Assembly: GCA_041394265.1 (NCBI GenBank)
Contig: JAWKIO010000005.1
Location: 4,774,001-4,838,000 of the forward strand
DNA length: 64,000 nucleotides
Direction: 5' to 3'
Source: Acidimicrobiales bacterium
GTDB lineage: Bacteria; Actinomycetota; Acidimicrobiia; Acidimicrobiales; SZUA-35
In this document: one piece after another, positions 54,304 to 63,130 of the stretch
Numbering within the stretch: position 1 is the first letter of the stretch
Layout: each line of letters begins with the position of its first letter
Notes under the pieces: model-generated
Databases searched by the model: none
What the model saw: the letters and a program-made list of their open reading frames with translations, nothing else
Told to the model about the DNA's origin: nothing
Made by a program: the position numbers and the translations under genes

Positions 54304-55899
54304 GCCTGTCAGCGCGCGGGGGTCGGCCATTCCTGCGACATGCGTGGACCCATCACCGTTGCCGACCACCTCGATGAGATGGGCGTGACCGTACAGTCCG
54401 AGTCCGTACGCCGTCTCGACGACCCGATGGCCCCGGCCAACGAGGCCATCGGTCCACGGCGCCCCGGCTTCGAGGGACACCGTCAACCCCTCGGGATTCG
54501 ACCACGTGTCAAAGCCGATCGCGTCGGGCACGGTGAGGGTGAACCGAGGTGAACTGAGGTTGGTGCCCGGTCCCTGACCGGCCTGCAACATGCGGGCCAG
54601 CATCTGCAAGACGACCTGGGGTTGACCGTCACCGCCCATCGTGCCGAGGACCGATCGCAGGGTCCCGTCGGCGTTCGTGACGAGCGCCGGAGCGAGTGTG
54701 CTGGGCGGGCGTCGACCGGGCGCCAATTCGGCCGGATGTCCTTCCTCGAGCGAGAAGCCGAGACCCCGATTGTGGAGGAAGACCCCGATGCCCGGCAGGG
54801 CCAGGTGCGAACCGAAGCCGGCGGCGTTGGACTGGATCAAGGAGACGCCCATCCGGTCACGGTCGGTGGTGCACAGGTAGATGGTCCCGCCCGCTGCGGC
54901 CGGTGGTGTCAGCTGGCTGGCCGCCCCGACGTCGATGGCAGCACGGCGCGGCGCCAGACGAGCTTCGGCAACGAGCGCCTGACCGTTTGCTCCCTCGTAG
55001 AGCGACGCCGCCCGGTCGTAGCCGGCCTGCTTCGCTGCTTCGATCAGGAGGTGTGCCCACCGCGGGTCGTCGGGGTCGTCGGGAAGGTCGAGCCCGTTGG
55101 CGATCACCGCTCCGGCGAGTGACAGATAGCCCTGGGAGTTCGGCGGCGCCGTCCACAAGTGGTGCCCCCACGCATCGGCGACGGTCGGCTCCACCCAGTC
55201 GGCCTGCAGGCGGGCGAGGTCGGCGGCCGAGTACAGACCTCGGCCCAACTCGATGAGTTCGTCACCGAACTCGCCTTCGTACCAGGCGCTGCGGCCGTCG
55301 GCCGCGATCGCTCGCAGCGAGCGGGCGATGCCCGGGCGGCGGACCATCTGCCCGGTGGTGACCGGCTTTCCGCCGATCAGGTAGTCCTGATTGCCGTCGA
55401 CGTCGGCGATGAGCCGGGCCGACACGCCGAGGTGCGGGCTCGCCGGAAACCCGAGTTCGGCCAGCTCGATGGCCGGCTGCAGAATCTGGTCGAGGGGCAG
55501 GGTGCCATAGCGCTCGTGCAACGCAGTCCAACCATCGACGCAGCCGGGCACGGGGACCGAGCGCAGGTCACCTCGGAACGGCATTGACGTGTGGCCCTCG
55601 GCCCGCATGGCCGCAGCGTCGCTGCCCGATCCCGCTCGACCCGAGGCGTTCAGTGCAGTCGGCGTTGCGCCCGGTTCGTGTACCACGGCCCACAAGTCTC
55701 CACCCATGCCGCACATGTGTTGGGTGGTGACGGCGAGCGCCGCCGAAGCGGCGATGGCTGCGTCGACGGCGTTACCGCCATCGGCGAGCATGCGCAGACC
55801 GGCGCCACTGGCGAGATGGTCGACCGTGCAGACCATGCCGTTGGGCGCTCGGCGCGTGGTCTCGGTGTGGAACGGGCGGGGAGATGAGGGAGTCGACAT
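54286..55899 (-). CDS. Gamma-glutamyltransferase-like protein
   Basis: A 537-residue Ntn-hydrolase of the gamma-glutamyltranspeptidase family. The small-subunit nucleophile Thr is in GGTIYLCTTD (about residue 338), with NAAGFGSHLALPGIGVFLHN and PGRRPPSTLAPALV downstream; the large-subunit part contains GGNAVDAAIAASAALAV, MCGMGGDLWAV and SVPVPGCVDGWTALHERYG. The N-terminus (MSTPSSPRPFHTETT) lacks a signal peptide, unlike periplasmic GGT, so a cytoplasmic enzyme or another substrate (as in cephalosporin acylase-like members) is likely. The last codons overlap the repeat array. Confidence 0.9.
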   Translation of the reverse strand: MSTPSSPRPFHTETTRRAPNGMVCTVDHLASGAGLRMLADGGNAVDAAIAASAALAVTTQHMCGMGGDLWAVVHEPGATPTALNASGRAGSGSDAAAMRAEGHTSMPFRGDLRSVPVPGCVDGWTALHERYGTLPLDQILQPAIELAELGFPASPHLGVSARLIADVDGNQDYLIGGKPVTTGQMVRRPGIARSLRAIAADGRSAWYEGEFGDELIELGRGLYSAADLARLQADWVEPTVADAWGHHLWTAPPNSQGYLSLAGAVIANGLDLPDDPDDPRWAHLLIEAAKQAGYDRAASLYEGANGQALVAEARLAPRRAAIDVGAASQLTPPAAAGGTIYLCTTDRDRMGVSLIQSNAAGFGSHLALPGIGVFLHNRGLGFSLEEGHPAELAPGRRPPSTLAPALVTNADGTLRSVLGTMGGDGQPQVVLQMLARMLQAGQGPGTNLSSPRFTLTVPDAIGFDTWSNPEGLTVSLEAGAPWTDGLVGRGHRVVETAYGLGLYGHAHLIEVVGNGDGSTHVAGMADPRALTGAAIGH

Positions 55900-55932
55900 C
55901 GGGGTCGTTGTAGCACGCCTGGTGGTTCCTAC

Positions 55933-55983
55933 GTCGCTCGCTCGTCGAGCACCCTCCGCTCATGTCGCTCGCTCGTCGAGCAC
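55933..55983. repeat. 20-bp direct duplication at the 3' end of the GDPD gene
   Basis: GTCGCTCGCTCGTCGAGCAC occurs at 55933-55952 and 55964-55983, 31 bp apart. The second copy encodes the last codons (VLDERA) of the GDPD gene on the minus strand, and the first lies just past its TGA stop. Confidence 0.95.
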
Positions 55984-56745
55984 GCGGCGCAACACGCTCA
56001 GCTTGTCGGAGACCAGCGCATCGACCCCGGCGTCGAACAGGCTCCGCATCGTCGACTCATCGTTGATCGTCCACACGTGTACCTGGAGGCCAAGCTGGTG
56101 GGCGAGATCGATGAGTGGCGCCTCGGCCAGCCTGACGCCCTTGATGATCGGGGGGACCTGCAGGCATCCGTGCTGTTCGGCGATGCGACGGACCGGGCCC
56201 GAGCGCGCCACGGCGCCGATGGCCCGTGAGGTATGGGCGGCGGCCCACAGTGCGGCGATGTGGCGGGGGCCGGCCGAGGTGCAGAGTCCTGGACCGAGGG
56301 CTGCCGACAGGCGGCCAATCCGATCGTCGCTGAACGATCCGATACAGACCCGATCGATCGCCTCGTGGAGCCGCAGCAGCTTGATGAGCGGCTCGACCGC
56401 CGCATCGGCTTTGGGGTCGATGTTGAACCGTGTGGTGGGGAAGGTCTCGAGCAGCGACGCCATGGTGGGGATCCGCTGGCCGTCGCCGATCTCGACCTGC
56501 GACAGCGTCGCCCACGTATGGTCGGCGATCGTGCCGGGCAGGCCGGCGACCCGTTCGAGTCCGGCGTCATGGAAGGCAACCAACACGCCGTCGAGCGTGC
56601 AGTGCACGTCGGTCTCGAGGTGGTCGAAGCCGAGTGACACGGCGTGTTCGAACGCAGCGACGGTGTTCTCGGCCGCCACCTCGTTGCCGCCGCGATGGGC
56701 AAGGCCGAAGGGTGTCGCTTCTGCGAGGAAGGCGAAGCGTTCCAT
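55960..56745 (-). CDS. Glycerophosphodiester phosphodiesterase
   Basis: A 261-residue GDPD enzyme, which hydrolyses glycerophosphodiesters to sn-glycerol 3-phosphate and an alcohol. AHRGGNEVAAENT holds the catalytic His17, HLETDVHCTLDGVLVAFHD gives Glu44, Asp46, His48 and His59, and the TIM-barrel end is VWTINDESTMRSLFDAGVDALVSDKL. No signal peptide, so a cytoplasmic enzyme. The ATG is 57 bp from the divergent second crotonase gene. Its 3' end is partly duplicated beyond the stop. Confidence 0.92.
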   Translation of the reverse strand: MERFAFLAEATPFGLAHRGGNEVAAENTVAAFEHAVSLGFDHLETDVHCTLDGVLVAFHDAGLERVAGLPGTIADHTWATLSQVEIGDGQRIPTMASLLETFPTTRFNIDPKADAAVEPLIKLLRLHEAIDRVCIGSFSDDRIGRLSAALGPGLCTSAGPRHIAALWAAAHTSRAIGAVARSGPVRRIAEQHGCLQVPPIIKGVRLAEAPLIDLAHQLGLQVHVWTINDESTMRSLFDAGVDALVSDKLSVLRRVLDERAT

Positions 56746-56801
56746 CGCCTCACCCTATGCCCAGGTGGTCGGGGTCGACGACCGGCCGCTACCGTCCGGG
56801 C

Positions 56802-57575
56802 ATGACTGCAGAGGTACGCATCGAGATCGACGGTTCCATCGGGTGGTTGATCTTCGACCACGAGGCTCGCCGCAATGCCATGACGCTCGACATGTGGCAC
56901 ACGGTCCCGCAACTGTGCGCCGAACTCGAAGCCGATCCCGCCGTTCGGGTCGTCGTGTTGCGCGGTGCCGGCGAGGTGGCCTTCATCGCCGGGGCCGACA
57001 TCTCCCAGTTCAGCGACAACCGCTCGGGTGAATCCTCGGGGACCTATGACGACGCCACGGGCAACGCCTACCGAGCGATCGCCCACCTGGCGAAGCCGAC
57101 GATCGCCATGATCCACGGGTTCTGTTTCGGCGGAGGACTGGCGATCGCGCTGTCGGCCGACCTGCGCTACGCCGCTGACGACGCCACCTTCTGCCTCCCG
57201 CCCGCCAAGCTCAGCATCGGCTACCCGGCGTCGGGCATCGGCACCGTGGTCGACCTGCTCGGCCCGTCGATTGCGAAGGAGATGGCCTACACCGCCGACG
57301 CGTACGACGCCGCAACCGCGTTGCGCTGGGGCCTTGCCAACTCGGTACACGCCAAGGGCGAACTCGAAGCGTTCGTCCGGGACCGCTGCGCCATGATCGC
57401 CTCACGGGCACCGCTCAGCCAGGTCGCAGCGAAGCTGGCTGTGGCCTCCCACCTGGGTCTCGGCGACCCAGCCGACACCGACCAAGCCATCCGCCGCTGC
57501 TTCCTCAGCCAGGACTACGCAGAGGGCGTCGCCGCCTTCCTGGAAAAGCGCCCCCCGGTCTTCACCGGCGAGTGA
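56802..57575 (+). CDS. Enoyl-CoA hydratase/isomerase family
   Basis: A 257-residue crotonase. DHEARRNAMTLDMW, AFIAGADISQFSDNR (oxyanion loop), HGFCFGGGLAIALSADLRYA and LSIGYPASGIGTVVDLLG are typical. The segment ADISQFSDNRSGESSG followed by NAYRAIAHLAKPTIAMIHG matches the 2-(1,2-epoxy)-type or general enoyl-CoA hydratases; catalytic Glu equivalents are not fully clear by eye. It stands alone and its stop is 4 bp from the end of the converging SEC-C gene. Confidence 0.9.
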   Translation: MTAEVRIEIDGSIGWLIFDHEARRNAMTLDMWHTVPQLCAELEADPAVRVVVLRGAGEVAFIAGADISQFSDNRSGESSGTYDDATGNAYRAIAHLAKPTIAMIHGFCFGGGLAIALSADLRYAADDATFCLPPAKLSIGYPASGIGTVVDLLGPSIAKEMAYTADAYDAATALRWGLANSVHAKGELEAFVRDRCAMIASRAPLSQVAAKLAVASHLGLGDPADTDQAIRRCFLSQDYAEGVAAFLEKRPPVFTGE

Positions 57576-57579
57576 CGAC

Positions 57580-59901
57580 TCACGTCAGACCGAGCTGCTC
57601 GCGGAACCAAGCCACGTCGTTGGCCACGTCGAGCGTGGGTCCCGGCATCGCTGCGGCCATGCGCGGCCCGGTCGATTGTTCGAACTCGACCAGTAGCCGC
57701 TCGAGCTGTTCTCGACGCGTCGGGTCGGCGGCGGCCTCTCGCGGCGTGACTCCACCCAGCGCCGGGACCTGTTCGTCGAGCCAGCGCACTCGGAACTGGC
57801 GAGACAACTCCTCGTTGAGCGCTGCCATGACTGCGTCTTCGTTCGATCCGTCGACGCTCGACATGACCCGGTCGAGAGCTTGGTGGTCGAGCATCTCGTC
57901 GAGCATGCCGGGCCGACGCACGATCGTCGGCGGAGCCAACAACGCCCCGATGTAGGCACAAAGTTCGAACGGATCGCCGTCGGCGCACAGATCGAGGAGC
58001 GGTTCCTCGCGCCCCGTTGGTACGCCGATCACGCTCCCGAGGAGCTGGTGCGCCTGGCCGTCCGGAACGACCCGAGCGCAGATCCGGGCGCCGACGACGG
58101 CGTCATGGCTGAAAATGCGTTCCCGTACCTGATACTGATCGCCTGTCGCGAGGTCACGCACGACGAGCCCGGTGCCGGGTTCGACGCTGAGAATCTCGTG
58201 CACGCTCCGAGTGACGGTGACCCAGGCGGATGCGAGGAGGTACTCGTCCGGCGGCAGCAGCGCACCACGATCTACCAAGAAGCGCCGGAACAGTCCGCCT
58301 TCGTTGAGGGCGGCATCGAAGATGATCGGATCGTCGAACGCTGCGTCGACCCGCTCGGCGAGATCGTCCATGAGATCCGGCCATTCCGGGGACGGGTGGG
58401 GGGAACCCGTCACGTAGCACTCGATCAGGCTCGGCACGAGATTCCGTGTCTCACCAACCGAGTGCTCCATCCAGAGCGTTGCCTTCCGGGCCAACCAGCC
58501 GACACGATCTGGCAGCGGCGGAAGCTCGCCAGCGGCACCAAGGTGGCACTTCTTGTACTTCTTGCCGGAGCCACACCAGCATGGATCGTTGCGCCCCAGC
58601 TCGCCACCTCCTCGCCCCAGCCGAGCGAACTCCTCGGCGGTTTCGATGGCCTCCGGCGGGTCGACGAGTTGTTGCCAGTGCTGGAGCGCCCTTCGCGCGT
58701 CACCCCGGTCAAAGTGGTACCACCCGAGCCGTTCGATGGCTGGACCGAGTCGAGGCTGGGCGTCGAGCGCTCGCCGAAGGTGTGACTCGGCGAGCTCAGG
58801 TTCGGAGCATCGTTCGTAGAGCACAGCGGCCAGGTATTCGGCGGTTGTGATTTCACGTGGCCGATTGGCCACAGCCGTCGCTCGATGCACGAGGTCGAAG
58901 ACGTACCCCGGGCTGCTGGGCCGGAGCCGTTCCTGCTCGTCGTCCCTCGACAACGGGCGATCGATCAGCGCGTCGGCGAGGAGGTCGACGAGTTCGGAGT
59001 CGGCGCAGGCCGCAAGGCTCTCTCGGACCTGTTCGACCGTCGCATCGGGATCGTCGAGGACACGAACTGCCGCAAGGAGCGGCCGGTAGACGGTCGGATC
59101 ATCCGACATGTTCACCACGGTGCGGACGCGGTGAGAGACGAGCGCATTTCGCCAGGTTTCGTCGCTGTCGGCGACCTCGCTGCCGTCAACGTCGAGGTCG
59201 AGGGCGTCGCACACCTCCAGGAGTGGCGCCATGGGTCCGTCGAGCACGGGTCGCCGATGGAACGACAGCCAGAGTCCCAGCTGCTCACCGCTGACGGGGA
59301 GTCCGGGCTCGGCATGTTCGTCGCCATAGGCGGCAGCGACCGCTTCCATCATCTCGTTGGTGACGGGCAGCTCGTCGTCGATCGGGGTGATCTCGACCGT
59401 GCCGCGCAGCGGTCCGAGACCATGGTCGAGGACCGTGATCTCGGTGGGTCTCACGGCCAAGAGCGTGCCGGCGGGCCATTGATCGAGCCAGTCGTCCGGC
59501 GCATGCCATGCAGTGTGGCCGCGCTCGACCGAAAACGGTTCGAGCATGACGCCGGTGGTAGTCGTGACCTCATGCAGACGCGAAAGCGCACCGAGGTCGA
59601 AACCGACCGCCAGTGCGCTGGTTCGTTTTTCGGCTTCGCTCAGTCGGTGGGTGAAGGTCACGCCGGTGACGGTGTCGGGCACATGGATCGTGAGATCGCC
59701 CGGCAGCCAGTGCATCCAGGTCGTCAGCATCTCGTCGACGATCTGCTCGAGCAAGTCGTCTCGCTCGTCGGAATCAGACAGACCCAGGCGTTGACGTGTC
59801 AGCTCGAAGTGGTCATCGACCAAGATCCCCGGTTGCTTCCGAAGCACCTCCATCAACACTTCAACGATGTGCCGCTCAGACTCACCCAGGGTCTCACTCA
59901 C
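57580..59901 (-). CDS. Large SEC-C motif protein
   Basis: A 773-residue protein of unknown function. A single SEC-C zinc motif, LGRNDPCWCGSGKKYKKCH (Cys near residue 441, 443, 452; His 453), lies mid-chain, preceded by a helical repeat region that resembles TPR-like pairs (AESHLRRALDAQPRLGPAIE RL, FDRGDARRALQHWQQL). The C-terminal ALGGVTPREAAADPTRREQL is often seen in SEC-C proteins. SEC-C is named from the SecA C-terminus and usually mediates zinc-dependent contacts, often with ribosome or SecB. The long tail without catalytic motifs leaves the role open. Confidence 0.85.
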   Translation of the reverse strand: MSETLGESERHIVEVLMEVLRKQPGILVDDHFELTRQRLGLSDSDERDDLLEQIVDEMLTTWMHWLPGDLTIHVPDTVTGVTFTHRLSEAEKRTSALAVGFDLGALSRLHEVTTTTGVMLEPFSVERGHTAWHAPDDWLDQWPAGTLLAVRPTEITVLDHGLGPLRGTVEITPIDDELPVTNEMMEAVAAAYGDEHAEPGLPVSGEQLGLWLSFHRRPVLDGPMAPLLEVCDALDLDVDGSEVADSDETWRNALVSHRVRTVVNMSDDPTVYRPLLAAVRVLDDPDATVEQVRESLAACADSELVDLLADALIDRPLSRDDEQERLRPSSPGYVFDLVHRATAVANRPREITTAEYLAAVLYERCSEPELAESHLRRALDAQPRLGPAIERLGWYHFDRGDARRALQHWQQLVDPPEAIETAEEFARLGRGGGELGRNDPCWCGSGKKYKKCHLGAAGELPPLPDRVGWLARKATLWMEHSVGETRNLVPSLIECYVTGSPHPSPEWPDLMDDLAERVDAAFDDPIIFDAALNEGGLFRRFLVDRGALLPPDEYLLASAWVTVTRSVHEILSVEPGTGLVVRDLATGDQYQVRERIFSHDAVVGARICARVVPDGQAHQLLGSVIGVPTGREEPLLDLCADGDPFELCAYIGALLAPPTIVRRPGMLDEMLDHQALDRVMSSVDGSNEDAVMAALNEELSRQFRVRWLDEQVPALGGVTPREAAADPTRREQLERLLVEFEQSTGPRMAAAMPGPTLDVANDVAWFREQLGLT

Positions 59902-59940
59902 TCGAGCAGACTACGCCCCATCAGCAGGCCGCGCATCCCC

Positions 59941-60177
59941 GTCAAAGCCCGAGCGGTGTCGAGCAACCGAGCGGCAGGCGCCGCAGGCCCGTCAAAGCCC
60001 GAGCGATGCCGCAGTGCCACTATTCGAGCGGCAGGCGCCGCAGGCCCGTCAAAGCCCGAGCGGTGTCGAGCAACCGAGCGGCAGGCGCCGCAGGCCCGTC
60101 AAAGCCCGAGCGGTGTCGAGCAACCGAGCGGCAGGCGCCGCAGGCCCGTCGAAGCCCGAGCGAAGCGAGGTGAACGC
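59941..60177. repeat. Tandem array A, ~50-bp units
   Basis: Units start with GTCAAAGCCCGAGCG at 59941, 59991, 60048 and 60098, with a last truncated, altered copy at 60148 (GTCGAAGCCCGAGCG). The second is 57 bp through a short insertion; the rest are 50 bp. Each contains GCGGCAGGCGCCGCAGGC, a small inverted repeat. It sits in the intergenic region upstream of the SEC-C gene. Confidence 0.95.
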
Positions 60178-60632
60178 TTTGACGGAACCAGGATGAGCCT
60201 CGGCGGAGCCGAGCCCTGGCCCTTGGTTGCCGCAGGCACGAGCTTTGACGGAACCAGGATGAGCCTCGGCGGAGCCGAGCCCTGGCCCTTGGTTGCCGCA
60301 GGCACGAGCTTTGACGGAACCAGGATGAGCCCGGCGGAGCCGAGCCCTTGGTTGCCGCAGGCACGAGCTTTGACGGAACCAGGATGAGCCTCGGCGGAGC
60401 CGAGCCCAAGCCCCTGGTTGCCGCAGGCACGAGCTTTGACGGAACCAGGATGAGCCTCGGCGGAGCCGAGCCCAAGCCCTGGTTGCCGCAGGCACGAGCT
60501 TTGACGGAACCAGGATGAGCCTCGGCGGAGCCGAGCCCTGGCCCTTGGTTGCCGCAGGCACGAGCTTTGACGGAACCAGGATGAGCCTCGGCGGAGCCGA
60601 GCCCAAGCCCTTGACTGCCGCAGGCACAACGG
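60178..60632. repeat. Tandem array B, seven units of 59-66 bp
   Basis: Units begin TTTGACGGAACCAGGATGAG at 60178, 60244, 60310, 60369, 60435, 60500 and 60566. Most are 65-66 bp; one is 59 bp after a short deletion. Each holds CTCGGCGGAGCCGAG (a 6-bp hairpin) and TTGCCGCAGGCACGAGC. The unit edge GCTTTGAC is the reverse complement of the array A edge GTCAAAGC. Confidence 0.95.
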
Positions 60633-60690
60633 TTGCCGCAGGCAAGATGACTGCCGAAGGCACTACGCCTGCCGCAGGCACGAGTCGCAG
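60633..60690. repeat. Short degenerate repeat tail of the 60-kb array
   Basis: Several imperfect copies of TGCCGCAGGCA-type sequence (also TGCCGAAGGCA) 14-18 bp apart follow array B and run up to the stop of the acyl-CoA ligase gene. With arrays A and B it fills 59941-60690, about 750 bp; I see no gene in it, and the long frames open across it in several phases reflect the repeat composition. Confidence 0.85.
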
Positions 60691-60696
60691 GCATGA

Positions 60697-62241
60697 CTAA
60701 ATGATGCGGCTGTCGTGGCCGGCCCAGTACTCGTCCTTGAGGATGCGCTTGTAGAGCTTGCCGGTCGGGTGACGAGGCAACTCGTCTCGGAAGTCGACGG
60801 TGCGGGGGCACTTGACGTCGGCGAGGTGCTGGCGGCAGTAGGCGACGAGTTCGGCGGCGAGTTCGGGAGATCCCTCGAAACCTTCGGCGGGCTGCACGAT
60901 CGCCTTCACCTCTTCGCCGAAGTCGGCGTTGGGCACGCCGATCACGGCGACGTCGAACACCGCAGGATGCATGGTGAGGATGTTCTCGGCCTCCTGCGGA
61001 TAGATGTTCACCCCGCCCGAGATGATCATGTAGGCCTTGCGGTCGGTCAGGTACAAGAAGTTGTCGGCGTCGAGCTTGCCGACGTCGCCGAGCGTGCTCC
61101 AGCCCTTGTCGTTGCGCGAGCTCTGGGTCTTCGCCTCGTCGCCGTGGTACTCGAAGCTGGCGCCACCCTCGAAGTAGATGGTGCCTTCCTCGCCCACAGG
61201 CACCTCTTCACCGTCTTCGCCGACAATGTGCACCGTGCAGTTGATGGGCGTGCCGACGGTGCCCTTGTGGCCGAGCCACATCTCGGAGTTGCAGTAGACG
61301 AACCCGTTCCCCTCGGTGCCGGCGTAGTACTCGTGAATGACGGGACCCCACCATTCGATCATCTGCTCCTTGACCGCAACGGGGCACGGAGCCGCAGCGT
61401 GCACGCACATCTGCAGGCTCGACACGTCGTACTTGGCCCGGACTGACTCGTCGAGCTTGAGCATGCGGACGAACATGGTCGGGACCACCTGCGTGTGGGT
61501 GATCGAGTACTTCTCGATGTTCGCCAGGTAGAGCTCGGGGTCGAAGCGGTCCATGACCACGACGGTGGCCCCGTTGACGTGGCTGCCCATGCAGAACCGC
61601 AATGGGGCGGCGTGATACAGCGGAGCAGGCGACAGGTAGACCGAGTCGGCGGTCATGCCGAAGATCAAGCCGAGCATGCCGGCCACGCTGTGGGCCGCCG
61701 ACTCGAGCGGTTCGGTGGTCCGCGCCGGCACTACACCCTTCGGCTGACCAGTGGTGCCCGAGCTGTAGAGCATGTCGGCGCCGGCGATTCGGTCGGGGAG
61801 GGGCTCGGCGGGCTGTGTGGCAACGGCGTCTTCGTAGCTGTCATAGCCGTCGATGGTGCCGTCGAGCATGAGTCGAGTGGTGACCCCCGGGGTCGCCCCG
61901 ATCAACGCCGCGGCCTGCTCCTGCTTGTAGAGCGAGGTGATGAAGACCTTCGCCTCGCAGTTGTTGATGATGTAGACCATCTCCTCGGTGGTGAGACGCG
62001 AGCTCATCGCCGTGTAGATCAGCCCGGCATAGTGCGCGCCCCAGGCGATCGGCAGGAACCGAGGATGGTTCTCCATGCAGAAGGCGACGTGGTCGCCCGG
62101 CTTCAGGCCGAGGGAGTGGAACAGCTGGGCGAGGCGGTTGGCTTCGGCGTCGAGCTGGGCGTAGGTGATGGTGTCCCCCGTGGCGGCCATGATGATGGCG
62201 GGCTTGTCGGGGGTGGTCTGGGCATGGGCACCGGGATACAT
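60697..62241 (-). CDS. AMP-forming acyl-CoA ligase
   Basis: A 514-residue ANL-superfamily ligase. YSSGTTGQPKGVV is the phosphate loop (about residue 156), YYAGTEGNGF the adenine segment, and DRKAYMIISGGVNIYPQE plus LPRHPTGKLYKR (catalytic Lys) the C-terminal end. ATG MYPGAHAQTTP is the natural start although the frame is open a further 53 codons. It resembles crotonobetaine/medium-chain or steroid-related FadD ligases. It is divergent from the thioesterase-fold gene, with 75 bp between starts. Confidence 0.9.
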   Translation of the reverse strand: MYPGAHAQTTPDKPAIIMAATGDTITYAQLDAEANRLAQLFHSLGLKPGDHVAFCMENHPRFLPIAWGAHYAGLIYTAMSSRLTTEEMVYIINNCEAKVFITSLYKQEQAAALIGATPGVTTRLMLDGTIDGYDSYEDAVATQPAEPLPDRIAGADMLYSSGTTGQPKGVVPARTTEPLESAAHSVAGMLGLIFGMTADSVYLSPAPLYHAAPLRFCMGSHVNGATVVVMDRFDPELYLANIEKYSITHTQVVPTMFVRMLKLDESVRAKYDVSSLQMCVHAAAPCPVAVKEQMIEWWGPVIHEYYAGTEGNGFVYCNSEMWLGHKGTVGTPINCTVHIVGEDGEEVPVGEEGTIYFEGGASFEYHGDEAKTQSSRNDKGWSTLGDVGKLDADNFLYLTDRKAYMIISGGVNIYPQEAENILTMHPAVFDVAVIGVPNADFGEEVKAIVQPAEGFEGSPELAAELVAYCRQHLADVKCPRTVDFRDELPRHPTGKLYKRILKDEYWAGHDSRII

Positions 62242-62316
62242 GGCCGGGAAGGTAGCAGGGAGGCTTCGGGCGGAGCGAATGTGGTGACGTGCGGGAACGA
62301 GTGTCACCATGCGCCG

Positions 62317-63126
62317 GTGACTGCATTGTTCGTGCCCGACGGTGACCGACTCTTGCCCACGCCCTACACGGGGGGTCCGTGGCGAGCGGACGCCCAGCAT
62401 GGCGGCCCGCCGTCGGCCATCCTCGGCCGCTCGATCGAGGCCGTCGTGGAGCCAGGTGAGCGGATCGCTCGGGTGGCGATCGAGTTGGTGCGTCCCGTCC
62501 CGCTCGTGCCGCTTCGCGTAGTGGCCGAGCGCGTTGGCGTTTCACGCCGTGTCGCCCACGTCGAAGCCCGGATCGAAGTGGCCGACGGCGGCGAGCGCGA
62601 CGGCCAGGTCGTCGCGACGGCACGTGGCCTGTTGCTCGCAACGACAGCGATGCCGGACCCCGGCTATGCGGCCGATGAGGCCGAGGCGCTGATCGGACCC
62701 GAGGCCGCCGTCCCGGCACCCGACTGGGCGACTGGCGCCGAAACGATTGGCTACCACAAGGACGCGGTGGAGCACCGGCCGGTCAGCGGGGGCTTCGGCG
62801 CTCCAGGCCCGGCTGACCAGTGGATCCGCCTCCGTGGTCCGCTCGTCGAAGGCGAGCACACCTCGCCGTTGTGCCGACTGCTGGCCGTCGCCGACTTCGG
62901 GTCGGGCATCTCGTCGATCTTCGACTTCAGCGCCGGTGTGGGTCTCATCAACGCCGACATCACCGTGGCGGTCCACCGCGAGCCCATCGGCGACTGGATT
63001 CGCCTGCAGTCGACCACCCGCATCGGACCCGACGGTGTCGGCTTGTGTACGACGATCTTGTCCGACGAGCACGGGCCGGTCGGCACCGGGCTGCAATCGT
63101 TGCTCGGGGTTCTCGGGGCAGACTGA
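62317..63126 (+). CDS. Thioesterase-family (double hot dog, TesB/DUF4442-like) protein
   Basis: A 269-residue protein. RADAQHGGPPSAILGRSIEAV and RPVPLVPLRVVAERVGVSRRVAHVEARI show the N-terminal hot-dog half, and the second half includes WIRLRGPLVEGEHTSPLCRLLAVADFGSGIS and GDWIRLQSTTRIGPDGVGLCTTILSDE, as in TesB-like/acyl-CoA thioesterase II-like actinobacterial proteins. It likely hydrolyses acyl-CoA esters, matching the CoA ligase next door. GTG is the start; the conserved Asp/Thr/Gln triad of TesB cannot be fully confirmed by eye. Confidence 0.82.
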   Translation: MTALFVPDGDRLLPTPYTGGPWRADAQHGGPPSAILGRSIEAVVEPGERIARVAIELVRPVPLVPLRVVAERVGVSRRVAHVEARIEVADGGERDGQVVATARGLLLATTAMPDPGYAADEAEALIGPEAAVPAPDWATGAETIGYHKDAVEHRPVSGGFGAPGPADQWIRLRGPLVEGEHTSPLCRLLAVADFGSGISSIFDFSAGVGLINADITVAVHREPIGDWIRLQSTTRIGPDGVGLCTTILSDEHGPVGTGLQSLLGVLGAD

Positions 63127-63130
63127 GCGA

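Noticed and set aside
53290..57575. The two crotonases, gamma-glutamyltransferase and oxoprolinase as one gamma-glutamyl cycle.
   Set aside because: They are scattered over 50 kb, on both strands and not co-regulated by visible signals; the crotonases act on CoA esters.
59941..60177. CRISPR array.
   Set aside because: Units are near-identical throughout, with no unique spacers of regular length and no cas genes in the window.
60020..60811. Several long minus-strand open frames across the repeat arrays, with AAEAHPGSVKARA-type internal repeats.
   Set aside because: All phases are open because the repeat lacks stop triplets; no homology-like pattern, no ribosome site and they overlap a real ligase gene at one end.
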